Below, in pieces: positions 21,201 to 26,406 of a stretch of 64,000 nucleotides of DNA. Source of the DNA: Streptomyces sp. MA5143a (GTDB taxonomy: Bacteria; Actinomycetota; Actinomycetes; Streptomycetales; Streptomycetaceae); NCBI RefSeq assembly GCF_900290235.1, contig NZ_OLMK01000042.1, forward strand, positions 81,324 to 145,323, in the 5' to 3' direction. The translations under genes and the position numbers were made by a program. The notes under the pieces were generated by a model, which ran no database searches, had not been told where the DNA came from, and saw only the letters and a list, made by a program, of their open reading frames with translations. Position 1 is the stretch's first letter. The number at the start of each line of letters is the position of its first letter.

Positions 21201-22587
21201 CTGGAACACCGACGGGCAGCTGGAGTACGCCGGTCGCGGTGACGCGCAGGTCAAGGTGCGCGGCTTCCGCGTCGAACCCGGCGAGGTGGAGGCGGCCCTG
21301 ACGGCCCACCCGGCCGTCGACCGGGCCGTGGTCGTGGCGAAGCCGTACGGGAACAGCCGGCGGCTCGTCGCCTACGTGGTGCCCGGCGCCGACCTCGACG
21401 CCGACTCGCTGCGGGCCCACACCGCGGGCCGGCTCCCGGAGTTCATGGTCCCCTCCGCGTTCGTGCATCTGGACCGGCTGCCGCTCGCCCCGAACGGCAA
21501 ACTCGACCACCGGGCGCTGCCCGAGCCCGAGTTCACCGGTGAGGCGTACCGGGCGCCGCGCACCGGCCGGGAGGAGGCCCTGGCGGCCCTCTTCGCGGAG
21601 GTCCTCGGCCTGGAGAAGGTCGGCATCGACGACGACTTCTTCTCCCTGGGCGGCCACTCCCTCCTCGCGGCCCGGCTCGTCAGCCGCGTCCGCCGGGAAC
21701 TCGGCTGGTCGCTGCCCATGCGGGCGGTGTTCCAGGCGCCCACGGTGGCCGGGCTCGCCGCGCACGGCACGCGGACGGCGGGGGAGAACACCGACCCGTT
21801 CGCCCGCGTCCTGACCATCAAGCCCGGCGGGGACCGCGAACCCCTGTGGTTCGTGCACCTCACCGGCGGTCTCGCCTGGCCCTATCTGTCCTTCGCCGGG
21901 CACCTGCCCGCCGACCGGCCGGCGTACGGCATCCAGTCGCCCGCGTGGTCCGCCGTGCGGGACCTGGCGGCCGGGAAGTCCCCGGAGGGTTCGCCGTCGT
22001 CGAATTCCCTGCCGAATTCGCTGGAATCCCTGGTGACGGATTACGTCACGGAGATACTCTCGATTCAGCCCGAGGGACCGTTCCATCTGATCGGCTGGTC
22101 CTTCGGCGGGGCGGTCGTCCACGCGATGGCCGCGGAACTCCAGCGCAGGGGCCACGAAGTCGCCCTCCTCGGTCTGCTCGACGCGGCACCGAGCGGTCAC
22201 TTCGCGAACGACCCGGAACTCGAACTGGCCCAGGTGCGCACCCTCCTCGGCGCATTCGTCGGAGAGCTCGGCGGGAACGCCGGCGGAACGGACCAGGAAA
22301 GCCTCCTGGCGACGTCGTCGGAGTTCGTGGTCCACCACGTCGAACTGCTGAAGGACTTCACACCGCCGGTCTTCACGGGCGACGTGCTCTTCTTCAACGC
22401 GACGCTGAACCCCGAGGCGCCCTACACGGACCAGTGGGCACCGTACGTCGACGGCGAGCTGACGGCGTACGACGTCCACAGCACCCACCACGAGATGTGC
22501 CTTCCGGCGCACGCCGCCGGAATGGCGGAAGTCATCGGCCACAAGCTCGACGAGCTCGACAAGGCCCAGGGCGGCACACCGTCCTGA
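6235..22587 (+). CDS. Four-module NRPS, piperazate-type A domains, C-A-PCP-E-C-A-PCP-C-A-PCP-E-C-A-PCP-TE
   Basis: 5450 residues; GTG start with AAGGAG 9 bp upstream. Domains: C1 1-440, A1 465-958, PCP1 972-1040, E1 1055-1518, C2 1545-1995, A2 2005-2497, PCP2 2502-2572, C3 2590-3037, A3 3052-3557, PCP3 3567-3638, E2 3645-4108, C4 4145-4602, A4 4618-5095, PCP4 5102-5178, TE 5188-5440. All four A pockets read DVFSVAAYAK. PCP1 and PCP3 have GGDS cores and precede E domains with HHLVVDG; PCP2 and PCP4 have GGHS. The thioesterase nucleophile is S5289 in GWSFGG. C1 and C3 have HHIAADG and HHIASDG, C4 HHVLFDG, while C2 has NHVLFDG (N1690). With the hydroxylase and PaiB-fold genes next door, the inferred product segment is D-Piz/L-Piz/D-Piz/L-Piz released by TE. 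The code match to piperazate is from memory and needs a database comparison. Confidence 0.95.
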   Translation: MIPLSFAQRRLWFIDRFEGPSATYNVPLALHLAGELDTRALAASIRDVIGRHESLRTILYDEDGVPYQRILPPEEIRPDIPVVDVEPERLPEAIAEAVSYTFDLYAEIPVRARILRQAPDRHVLLLLFHHIAADGESGAPLLRDLSLAYRARREGRAPEFPELPVQYADYALWQRELLGDENDPDSLVSRQLAHWEDELAGLAQPLQLPLDRTRPSVASHRGDTVEFELEPELLAQVEELATERGLSVSMVLQSVLAVLLQQLGGGDDIPIGSPIAGRGDEDLADLVGFFVNTWVLRVRLDGNPTFEDVLEQVRERALNAYDNQDAPFEMLVDRLSPERSTAYNPLFQVLFAWQNITRPELDLPGLDARLDFEQLDTKTSKFDLEFNIARHHDGQGARGTIEYALDLFDRSTAEAVGARFVRVLRQLMADPALPVGAVDTLDPAERRRFLVEMNATAEQTPMVTLARLVEEQVALSPDAEAVVHEGTSLTYGELNARANRLAHVLVGHGVGPETVVALSLPRSLDLVVALLAVLKSGGAYLPIDPKYPSHRLEYILGEARPHLVLTDSATVSVLPETDAPKLYVDELDLSEEPDGNLPGGAHPHNLAYVMYTSGSTGTPKGVSLSHHNIVNGVLQLAERVDMGKDSRTLAGTSINFDVSVFEIFTTLTHGGTVELVRDVLVLGERAARGEGWNGSLVSTVPSVFAELMDHIADTTSVDTLVFAGEALSSTLAARVREAFPDVTIVNAYGQTESFYATAFAIDESRRWHGEGSAPIGTPLGNMRVYVLGPGLTPVPRGVAGELYVAGNVARGYHGRAELTADRFVADPYGPPGSRMYRTGDLARWNAEGQLEYLGRGDTQVKVRGFRIEPGEVEAALTAHPGIAQAAVVARAHGTTKQLVGYVVPAYSSDSTSTDLRAGVETADLRAFVGQRLPDFMVPSAFVVLDRLPLAPNGKLDRKALPEPEFTAGAYRAPGTERERILAEVYAEVLGLERVGVDDDFFAVGGDSIRSIQVVSRARAQGVEVTPRQIFERRTAAELAAVASEQSTASVVLEEYEGGGIGEFPLLPIAEYMLELGGSHDRFSMAVLAELPLGIDRAGLAATLDAVLDRHDILRSRLDAGARRMIVGAPGTVDAGTLLRRVACDGSQAADELVAAELDAATGRLDPAAGVMAQFVWLDPADPKAPGRLIIALHHLVVDGVSWRVLLPDLAAAWQQVKERGRAKLPAGGTSVRRWTHALIEEAGSPERTAELDLWKRVLDGPDPLLSHRPLDPAVDTRGSLDFVRVQLPADVTEALLTTVPAAFHGGVNDGLLAALALAVTKWRRARSVYESSTLIKLEGHGREQDVVPGADLSATIGWFTSLYPVRLDVAGIDLDEAFQGGKAAGAAVKAVKEQLLSIPDKGLGHGLLRYLNETTAADLNALGSTGQIGFNYLGRFSSADMPEHLRGNGFTQLRELSAPLDEDMPAMSSLEINSLVVDTEDGARLDASIGFPAGLFEKEDVEELVDLWFTALTALARHVGQENAGGLTPSDLPLVDVTQQDIERWEETYPGLTDVWPLTALQSGLLFHTMLNDDSWDAYQMQMSFHVTGEVDAERMRTAGQAVLDRHPNLRAAFVTDSAGRQAQAVVDGVELPWREIDLTHLPEEEREESFERFLTADHAQAFDPASPPMLRMTLVRMTGETSELVLTANHVLFDGWSFPHLMKDLLHLYGSGGDPAVLPRVRGFKDFLTWLDRQDHEASRQAWARELEGVEEPTLLVRGGAPATGSQGIGSVDVPLPLDEVRRLTRRASELGVTVNTLVQGAWAVLLGRLTGRRDVVFGATVSGRPPAVPDVDSMVGLFINTLPVRVEYGPGDSLADVLTALQRRQAALLDHHHQGLSEIQQSTGLSSLFDTLVVFESYPVDRAGLDEANAAAGIAFTTIRPSTGTHYPLTVMADADPHLRLALQFQEHVLDRAAVESYAARLALVLRQLADDPTLPVGLVDLLEPAEHERLLELSGTTAPRPDTTVTRLIEKQAAATPDSIALVHEGARTTYEQLNSRANRLARLLVDRGVGPETVVAVSLPRSTDLAVALLAVLKAGGAYLPIDPKYPSHRLEYILGEARPTLVLTDAETVAVLPDTDTPKLYVDELDLPADDTDLGRPVHPQNLAYVMYTSGSSGTPKGVAITHANIVNGVLGLAARMGVQAGSKVLAGTSINFDVSAFELFTTLVHGGTAEIVRDVLVLGERDHWRGAVVSTVPSAFAELLDQIADRTSMDTVVFAGEALSSTLVSRVREAFPGVRIVNAYGQTESFYATTFDAGDWDGTGSAPVGTPLPNMRAYVLGAGLTPVPPGAVGELYVAGNLGRGYRGRPELTADRFVADPFGEPGSRMYRTGDLARWTEDGQIEYLGRGDTQVKVRGFRIEPGEVEAALASHPQVTQAAVIARNGRGTNAGQVLVAYVVPTAPDAVDADELGAHAARELPEFMVPAAYVALDRLPLMPNGKLDRAALPAPEFAGVPYRAPRTKREEILAGLYAEVLGVDEVGIDDNFFNLGGHSLLATRLISRIRTALGVEIPIKVVFGSPTVAELTAQLSSGDTVRTPLRRLRTRPEKLPLSFAQRRLWFIDRFEGPSATYNIPMALRLTGDLDTEALAEAIRDVVARHESLRTVYAEDVDGTAYQVVLEPGQYSLPVPVVEVAADDVADAVARAARHHFDLASDIPVKAGILRVGPGEHLLTLLIHHIASDGESMAPLIRDISTAYAARREGLAPEFAELSVQYADYTLWQRDLLGDATDPDSVLAAQSSYWRRELAAVPQPLRLPVDRPRPPKASYRGEMLDFRLDDDLLVAVEKLAREHDVTVSMVMQSVLAVLLHQLGGGDDIPIGSPIAGRTDEALADLVGFFVNTWVLRAELSANPTFEELIAQVRGKALAAYANQDAPFERLVELLNPERSTAYHPLFQVMFAWQNFAQADFDLPGLDVAYVPTPTGTAKFDLFFNLTEVTGPDGREVEGLLEYASDLFDRETAERVADRFVRVLRQLVAAPAARVGAVDLLDDAEREQVLHRFNDTAEPTPHLTVAELVEKQVAATPDAVAIVSGDTTLAYWELNARANRLARELVAHGVGPETLVAVSLPRTADLAVALLAVLKSGGVYLPIDPKYPSHRLDHILTEAAPALVLTDTGTVSVLPETDLPKLYLDRLDLTDRSPDNLPVTAHPQNLAYVMYTSGSTGVPKGVSLSHHNIVNGVLRLIPRVGVKKGSRILAGTSINFDVSVFELFTTLSVGGSAEIVRDVLVLGERDSWNGTMISTVPSAFTELLDQLAGRLTVETVVFAGEALPTALVERMREQIPGVRVVNAYGQTESFYATTHTATGTGAAGGTGSAPIGTPLGNMRAYVLGPGFTPAPVGVVGELYIAGDVSRGYRGRPDLTAERFVADPFGPPGSRMYRTGDLARWNADGQLEYAGRADSQVKVRGFRIEPGEVEAAITAHPGVARAAVVVREHGRTKQLVGYVVPADAGTGGDGAGQLGGTDFDLTAGLTSRDLRSFVSDRLPEFMVPASFVVLDRLPLAPNGKLDTKALPEPEFSGGEYRAPRTPEEEILAAVYADVLGHGRVGIDDDFFAVGGDSIRSIQVVTRARAQGVEVSPREIFEHRTVAELARVARTTGTAVLLEEFEGGGTGTLPLLPIAQYMLELGGDFDRFSMSLPLELPLGIDRSGLVATLDAVFDRHDLLRSRLTGASLEVAPAGSTDTASLIRRVACDGTWDETWLRDAAAELDAATGRLDPAAGVMAQFVWFDPADPEIPGRLIIALHHLVVDGVSWRILLPDLAEAWKQLTENGTAELPPVGTSVRRWTHALIEEAGSPERTAELELWRGVLDGPDPLLGSRPLDPAADTRSTMDHVSLRLPVEVTEALLTKVPAAFHGGVNDALLAALALAVTKWRRGRGVDEPSTLVRLEGHGREQDVVPGADLSSTIGWFTSMYPVRLDTTGFDVDEAFEGGATTGAVVKSVKEQLLAIPDKGLGYGLLRYFNEGTAADLGALGAAGQIGFNYLGRFSSADMPEELRHLGWTQLPDVTLSPDLGGMPAMTTVEINSAVIDTDLGAQLDASVGFPAGVLTRTEVEDLMSLWADALKAITTHVTEDPKAGGLTPSDLPLVDVTQRDIEQWEETYPGLGDVWPLTALQSGLLFQSLLDDDAAHDAYQMQIAFHVSGRIDPVRMRAAGQAVLDRYPNLRVAFVTDSAGRQVQAVVDGVRLPWREVDLRELPEKEREAAFERFLAEDHTAHFDPAAPPLLRLSLVRMTDDRSELVLTAHHVLFDGWSFPILMQDLLHLYGSAGDPAVLPRTRGFKDFLTWLSRQDEAETARAWAAELAGVEEPTLLAPPTPAGVAEQAGDKDADTATDGGDPGVGQLDVRLPLDEARALNRRASELGITVNTLVQGAWAVVLGRLTNRSDVVFGATVSGRPPTVTDVDSMVGLFINTLPVRVEYGPGDTLADLLTGLQRRQAALLDHHHHGLSEIHRTTGLSTLFDTLVVFESFPVDKEGIDSANSAAGIAFTGIRPFSGTHYPLTVMAAADPHLHLVLQYQQHVFDRETVEALGGRLVRVLRQMAADPSVPVGRVDLLEPAEHERLAELSGTSAGTPALTVAELVERQVAATPDAPAVEYGDTTLTYAGLNAAANRLARELVAHGVGPETVVAVALPRTEGLAVALLAVLKAGGAHLPIDPKYPSHRLEYILGEARPQLVLTDSATVSVLPPTTVPKLYVDELVLPADDTDLGRPVHPENLAYVMYTSGSTGTPKGVAITHSNVVNGVLRLAGPVGMAPGRRMLAGTSVNFDVSVFELFTTLAHGGTVEIVRDVLALGERDGWQGSVISTVPSVFAELVDQLADTTTVDTLVFAGEGLPSGLVRRVREAFPDVRVINAYGQTESFYATLAEVGDTTAGAPIGAPLANMRAYVLGPGLTPVPPGAVGELYVAGNVGRGYRGRPELTADRFVADPFGPPGSRMYRTGDLARWNTDGQLEYAGRGDAQVKVRGFRVEPGEVEAALTAHPAVDRAVVVAKPYGNSRRLVAYVVPGADLDADSLRAHTAGRLPEFMVPSAFVHLDRLPLAPNGKLDHRALPEPEFTGEAYRAPRTGREEALAALFAEVLGLEKVGIDDDFFSLGGHSLLAARLVSRVRRELGWSLPMRAVFQAPTVAGLAAHGTRTAGENTDPFARVLTIKPGGDREPLWFVHLTGGLAWPYLSFAGHLPADRPAYGIQSPAWSAVRDLAAGKSPEGSPSSNSLPNSLESLVTDYVTEILSIQPEGPFHLIGWSFGGAVVHAMAAELQRRGHEVALLGLLDAAPSGHFANDPELELAQVRTLLGAFVGELGGNAGGTDQESLLATSSEFVVHHVELLKDFTPPVFTGDVLFFNATLNPEAPYTDQWAPYVDGELTAYDVHSTHHEMCLPAHAAGMAEVIGHKLDELDKAQGGTPS

Positions 22588-22625
22588 TCCCCTCGCGGGA
22601 CCCCTACCCCCCGGTCCCCGCGAAT

Positions 22626-22666
22626 CCGTCCCCGGGGCGCACCCACAAGGAACGCCCCGGGGACGG
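22626..22666 (+). terminator. Perfect 14-bp hairpin after the giant NRPS
   Basis: Arms 22626-22639 and 22653-22666 are perfectly complementary (CCGTCCCCGGGGCG and its complement) around a 13-nt loop, followed by six A residues rather than T. It is a strong candidate terminator or attenuator between the synthetase and the piperazate-synthase-like gene. Confidence 0.75.
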
Positions 22667-22712
22667 AAAAAACCCTCAGAAAGCGCCCCGCGCCGAGAAT
22701 TGGTAGGTCCGA

Positions 22713-23408
22713 ATGTTCGTTCCCGATCCGTACCGGGAGCCGGACGGCTCGTGGATGACCGAGCTGATCCGCCTCAACCCCTTCGCCCTGCTGGTGTCCA
22801 ACGGCCCCGCCGACGCCGACCCGTACGCCACCCACCTCCCCGTGATCCGCGACCCGGAGTGGACCGGCGCATGGACCGAGAACCTGGCCGGCGGCCGCCT
22901 CATCGGCCATATGAACCGGGAGAACCCGCACTGGACGGCCCTGGAGAACGGCACGCCCGTCCTCATCACCTTCACCGGGCCGCACGCCTATGTGTCGCCG
23001 ACGGTCTACGACATCACCCCGGCCGCGCCCACCTGGGACTTCACCTCCGTCCACGTCCACGGTGTCTTCGAGAAGATCGAGGCCGCCGCCCCCGGTGAGG
23101 ACTCCCTGGAGGTCTGCAAGGACACCGTCAAGGCCTACGAGCGCGACTTCGGCGCCGCCAAGGCCTGGGACATGTCCCGCTCCATCGACTACTTCGCGAC
23201 GATCCTGCCCGCGGTGGGCGCCTTCCGCGTCGAGATCACCGGCGCCGAGGGCATGTTCAAGCTCAGCCAGGAACAGGACGAGGAGATCCGCGAGCGGGTC
23301 CGCGAGGACTTCGCCCTGCGCGACTCCAGCCAGTACCGCGAGACGGCCGAACTCATGGACCGCATGGAGAAGACCGGCACCATCAAGGGCTGCCCGGTCC
23401 ACCACTGA
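22713..23408 (+). CDS. PaiB/FMN-binding split-barrel family protein, probable piperazate synthase (KtzT-like)
   Basis: 231 residues beginning MFVPDPYREPD, typical of the PaiB family, with the conserved THLPV and GHMNRENPHW segments. PaiB proteins are often labelled FMN-binding negative transcriptional regulators. In piperazate pathways the homologue KtzT/PipS is instead a haem enzyme that closes the N-N bond of N5-hydroxyornithine to give L-piperazate. The placement immediately before an ornithine-type N-hydroxylase and after four same-code A domains supports the biosynthetic reading. I cannot assign the haem-ligand residue by eye. The start is the ATG at 22713 with only a weak ribosome site (GGTAGGT); the hairpin just upstream suggests its own promoter or attenuated read-through. 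An alternative is a true regulator or an unrelated PaiB protein, which I think unlikely here. Confidence 0.82.
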   Translation: MFVPDPYREPDGSWMTELIRLNPFALLVSNGPADADPYATHLPVIRDPEWTGAWTENLAGGRLIGHMNRENPHWTALENGTPVLITFTGPHAYVSPTVYDITPAAPTWDFTSVHVHGVFEKIEAAAPGEDSLEVCKDTVKAYERDFGAAKAWDMSRSIDYFATILPAVGAFRVEITGAEGMFKLSQEQDEEIRERVREDFALRDSSQYRETAELMDRMEKTGTIKGCPVHH

Positions 23409-23491
23409 GTTCAACTGTCCACCCTGTACCGCCGTTGACGCTCCAAAAAGGCGCAACGTACCTTTCCAGCACACCACTTGCGGGAGAATTC

Positions 23492-24805
23492 ATGGAAGCG
23501 AACACCGAAGCGTACGAGGTCGTGGGAATAGGTTTCGGACCGGCCAACCTCTCGCTCGCCATCGCACTGGAGGAGCAGCGCGGAAAGGACGAGAAGCAGC
23601 TCACCGCGGCCTTCTTCGAGAAGCAGCCGTCCCTCGGCTGGCACCGCAACATGCTGCTTCCCGACACCAAGATGCAGATTTCCTTCCTGAAGGATCTGGC
23701 GACCTTCCGCAACCCCGCCTCCCAGTGGAGCTTCATCGCCTATCTGCACGCCGCGGGCCGTCTCGCGCAGTTCGTGAACAACCAGAACTTCTTCCCCACC
23801 CGGAACGAATTCCACGACTATCTCGAATGGGCCGAGTCCAGTTTCTCGGACCGTGTCACCTACAACTCCGAGGTGAACGCGGTCCACCTGCCCGACGGAC
23901 ACGCCGGCGGCCCTGTCGACACCGTCCGCGTCGAGGTGAAGGACAACGGCCCGCGCGGCGGCACCCGCCTCGTCGAGGCCCGCAACCTCGTCATCTCCAC
24001 CGGCCTGGTCCCGAAGATGCCCGACGGAGTCGACCGCGGCGAACGCGTCTGGCACAGCTCCGAGTTCCTCGGCCGCTTCAACACCCTCGACCCGAGCCGG
24101 GTCCGCCGGTTCGCCGTCGTCGGCGCCGGCCAGAGCGCCGCCGAGATCACCCGGTTCGTCTACGACACGATCCCGGACGCCGAGGTCTACGCGATCATGC
24201 CGTCGTACGGCTACTCGATCGCCGACGACACCCCCTACGCCAACCGCATCTTCGACGCCGACGCCGTCGACGACTACTACGGCGGCACCGACCGCACCCG
24301 CGAGTCGTTCTGGCGCTACCACCGCAACACCAACTACGGCGTCGCCGACGACGAGGTCATCCGCGACCTCTACCAGCGCGCCTACGACGACGAGGTGGCC
24401 CGGATCAAGCGCCTCCATCTGCTCAACCTGTCCCGCGTCCAGCGGGTCGACCAGAGGGCCGACGGGGCCAGGCTCACCATGCACTCCGTGCGCGACGACT
24501 CGGTGTACGACCTCGACGTCGACGCGATCGTCTTCGCCACCGGCTACGACTCCATGGATCCGACCGCCCTCCTGGGTGACCTGGCGCCGTACTGCCTCCG
24601 CGACGACGAGGGCCGCCTCAGGGTCGAGCGCGACTACCGCCTCGTCACCGAGCCCGAGCTGAACGTCGGCATCTACCTCCAGGGCGGCACCGAGCACACC
24701 CACGGCCTCGCCTCCTCGCTGCTGTCCAACATCGCCATCCGCAGCGGCGAGATCGCCGACGCCATCGCCATCGACCTGGCGTCACGCCAGCACACGACCG
24801 TCTGA
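23492..24805 (+). CDS. L-ornithine N5-monooxygenase (KtzI-like)
   Basis: 437 residues from the ATG at 23492, which has GGGAGA 5 bp upstream; an in-frame GTG at 23435 lacks such a site. FAD is bound by GIGFGPANLSLA at the N-terminus and NADPH by VVGAGQSAAEI near residue 208; FATGYD is the third typical motif of flavin-dependent ornithine/lysine N-hydroxylases. The enzyme hydroxylates the terminal amine of ornithine (or lysine) in the cytosol. In siderophore clusters this gives hydroxamates. Here the neighbouring PaiB-fold gene and the absence of a hydroxamate acyltransferase or siderophore transporter point instead to N5-hydroxyornithine as the piperazate precursor. Ornithine rather than lysine is inferred from context, including argCJBD downstream. 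Confidence 0.88.
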   Translation: MEANTEAYEVVGIGFGPANLSLAIALEEQRGKDEKQLTAAFFEKQPSLGWHRNMLLPDTKMQISFLKDLATFRNPASQWSFIAYLHAAGRLAQFVNNQNFFPTRNEFHDYLEWAESSFSDRVTYNSEVNAVHLPDGHAGGPVDTVRVEVKDNGPRGGTRLVEARNLVISTGLVPKMPDGVDRGERVWHSSEFLGRFNTLDPSRVRRFAVVGAGQSAAEITRFVYDTIPDAEVYAIMPSYGYSIADDTPYANRIFDADAVDDYYGGTDRTRESFWRYHRNTNYGVADDEVIRDLYQRAYDDEVARIKRLHLLNLSRVQRVDQRADGARLTMHSVRDDSVYDLDVDAIVFATGYDSMDPTALLGDLAPYCLRDDEGRLRVERDYRLVTEPELNVGIYLQGGTEHTHGLASSLLSNIAIRSGEIADAIAIDLASRQHTTV

Positions 24806-24821
24806 CACGACCGCCCCGGGA

Positions 24822-24850
24822 CCGCGGCCCCGTCAGGCCCGGGGCCGTGG
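24822..24850 (+). terminator. GC-rich hairpin before the MbtH gene
   Basis: Arms 24822-24832 and 24840-24850 pair over 11 bp (one G-U) around a 7-nt loop, 17 bp after the hydroxylase stop. It could be a weak terminator or an mRNA-processing hairpin inside the operon. Confidence 0.45.
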
Positions 24851-24916
24851 CTCCGTCAGCACCGACCGTTTCGACCACACACCGATCGACGCACCCCGAG
24901 AAGGAGTGACCCCGTC

Positions 24917-25132
24917 ATGAGCACCAACCCGTTCGACGACGCCAACGGCACCTTCCACGTCCTCGTCAACGACGAGGAGCAGCACTCGCTGTGGCCGACC
25001 TTCACCCAGGTCCCGGCGGGCTGGCGGGTGGTGTTCGGCGACGCCGGCCGCCAGGACTGCCTCGACTACATCGAGCGGCACTGGACCGACCTGCGACCCA
25101 AGAGCCTCCGCGAGGCGATGGCCGGCGCATGA
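24917..25132 (+). CDS. MbtH-like NRPS accessory protein
   Basis: 71 residues with the family signature: VNDEEQHSLWP, PAGWRVVFG, CLDYIERHW and TDLRP. MbtH proteins bind adenylation domains in the cytosol and are often needed for their folding and activity, so this one probably serves the five A domains encoded upstream. The ATG at 24917 has GAAGGAGTGA upstream, a strong ribosome site. The end overlaps the next gene by 4 bp (ATGA), so the downstream enzyme is co-translated with it. Length and motifs are normal. Confidence 0.97.
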   Translation: MSTNPFDDANGTFHVLVNDEEQHSLWPTFTQVPAGWRVVFGDAGRQDCLDYIERHWTDLRPKSLREAMAGA

Positions 25133-26022
25133 GCGCCCGCCGCGAGGGTGTCCTCGCCCGCCCTCGCGCGGCGGTGCGCCGCCGGACCCCCCTCCGGCCG
25201 GCGTACCGCCGTGGGGAGCGCACCGCGACCCGCCGCCGATACCTGATGTGCCAGCCGTACCCGTTCGACGCGGTGGAGGCCGACCGTCCCTGGACCGACC
25301 GGTCCTCCGCGCCCCTGACCTCCCGGCGGGCCCTGACGCAGTGGGGCCGCCTCTACAGCCTCTACCTCTCGCTCGGCCACGACGTCCGGCTGATCGGCCC
25401 GCTGCCGGGGCTCCCCGACGCGGTCCGCGCGGCGGCGACCGCGGCGGTCGTGGACGGCCGGGTGCTGGGGGCGCGCCGGGGCGGTCCGGCGGGTGAACCG
25501 GCGTACCTGGACTGGTTCCGCACGCACGGCTTCACGGACGTACGGGGTGCCGTGCACGCCAACGAGGGCGCGCGGGACGTCCTGGTCACCGACCGCTGGA
25601 TCCTCGCCGGCCGCCAGGTGGGGAGCGCCCCCGAGGCCCACCGCGAGGCCCTGGACTTCTTCCGGCGCCCGCTGATCAGCCTGGAGCTGGCGGACCCCCG
25701 CTTCCAGCACCTCGACACCGCGCTGGCCGTCCTGGACGGCGACGAGGTGATGTACCACCCGGAGGCGTTCACCGAGGTCAGCCGGGACGTGCTGGCCGGC
25801 CTCTTCCCCGACGCGCTCCTGGTCGACGAGCCGGCCGCGGCGTCGCTGGCGCTGGGCGCGGTCAGCGACGGCCTCCACGTGGTCCTGCCGGAAACGGCGG
25901 AAGCGGTGGGGCCGGCGCTGCGGGAGCGGGGGTTCCGGCCTCTGCTGCTGGATCTGTCGGAGCTGGTGAGGGGAGACGGAGGAGTCAAGTCCTGCACGCT
26001 GGAGTTGGGGCCGGGCGCCTAG
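25129..26022 (+). CDS. Dimethylargininase / arginine-deiminase-superfamily protein
   Basis: 297 residues, starting at the ATG coupled to mbtH; about 38 Arg-rich residues precede the conserved YLMCQPYPF. The guanidine-modifying fold is supported by NEGARDVLV (the EGGD-like acidic motif, with one extra residue here), the active-site histidine in FQHLDTALAVLD and the C-terminal catalytic cysteine in GGVKSCTLEL. Relatives hydrolyse methylarginines or arginine to citrulline, or transfer amidino groups. In an ornithine-fed peptide cluster it could shunt arginine towards citrulline and ornithine, or modify a guanidine; neither is shown. DDAH-like genes also occur as housekeeping genes in Streptomyces, so its part in the cluster rests on the 4-bp overlap with mbtH. 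Confidence 0.78.
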   Translation: MSARREGVLARPRAAVRRRTPLRPAYRRGERTATRRRYLMCQPYPFDAVEADRPWTDRSSAPLTSRRALTQWGRLYSLYLSLGHDVRLIGPLPGLPDAVRAAATAAVVDGRVLGARRGGPAGEPAYLDWFRTHGFTDVRGAVHANEGARDVLVTDRWILAGRQVGSAPEAHREALDFFRRPLISLELADPRFQHLDTALAVLDGDEVMYHPEAFTEVSRDVLAGLFPDALLVDEPAAASLALGAVSDGLHVVLPETAEAVGPALRERGFRPLLLDLSELVRGDGGVKSCTLELGPGA

Positions 26023-26406
26023 TGGCTCGGGGGTGCGCGGTTCGTCGGCGGGTGCGGGTGCGTCGTGGTTTCTCGCGCAGTTCCCCGCGCCCCTGAAGGA
26101 ACGGGCCTGCGGCCCTTCCTTCATATGAAAAGCAGCGGGCGCAGCCCGTGCTTTTCAGGGGCGCGGGGAACTGCGCGAACAACCCCCACTCACCCGCAGC
26201 CGCCAACGCACCCACCCCCCCGAGCTCTCCCGCGAACCACGAACCCACCCCAAGAAGGGCCGCGCAGGCGAACCCCCGCCGCGCGGCCCTTCCCCATGCC
26301 CCCACAACCGCGCCCCCCGAGCAGTTGAACGCCGTAGGAAACATACCGCTGTCCCGGTATGTTTCAAGCCAACGCCAGCCAGCCCGGAGCCACGGACGGA
26401 GACCCC
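26023..26406. repeat. Intergenic composite inverted repeat (copy 1) and P450 upstream region
   Basis: No gene is seen in this 384-bp gap. Arms 26073-26096 and 26155-26178 form a perfect 24-bp inverted repeat (TCGCGCAGTTCCCCGCGCCC then CTGA). Between them lie smaller nested hairpins, one with GAAAAGCA / TGCTTTTC arms. The same arms recur at 46204-46312, and similar sequence is, from memory, common between Streptomyces genes. The last part before 26407 holds GGAG 6 bp before the P450 start and an AT-richer stretch (GTAGGAAACATACC) that may contain the promoter. Confidence 0.85.

Noticed and set aside
22713..23408. PaiB protein as a transcriptional repressor
   Set aside because: The family name is historical; the position between the NRPS and the hydroxylase favours the enzyme role.
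23492..24805. Hydroxamate siderophore cluster reading of the N-hydroxylase
   Set aside because: No acyltransferase or formyltransferase for the hydroxylamine, no ferric transporter and no Orn-type A-domain codes; the PaiB-fold neighbour fits piperazate better.
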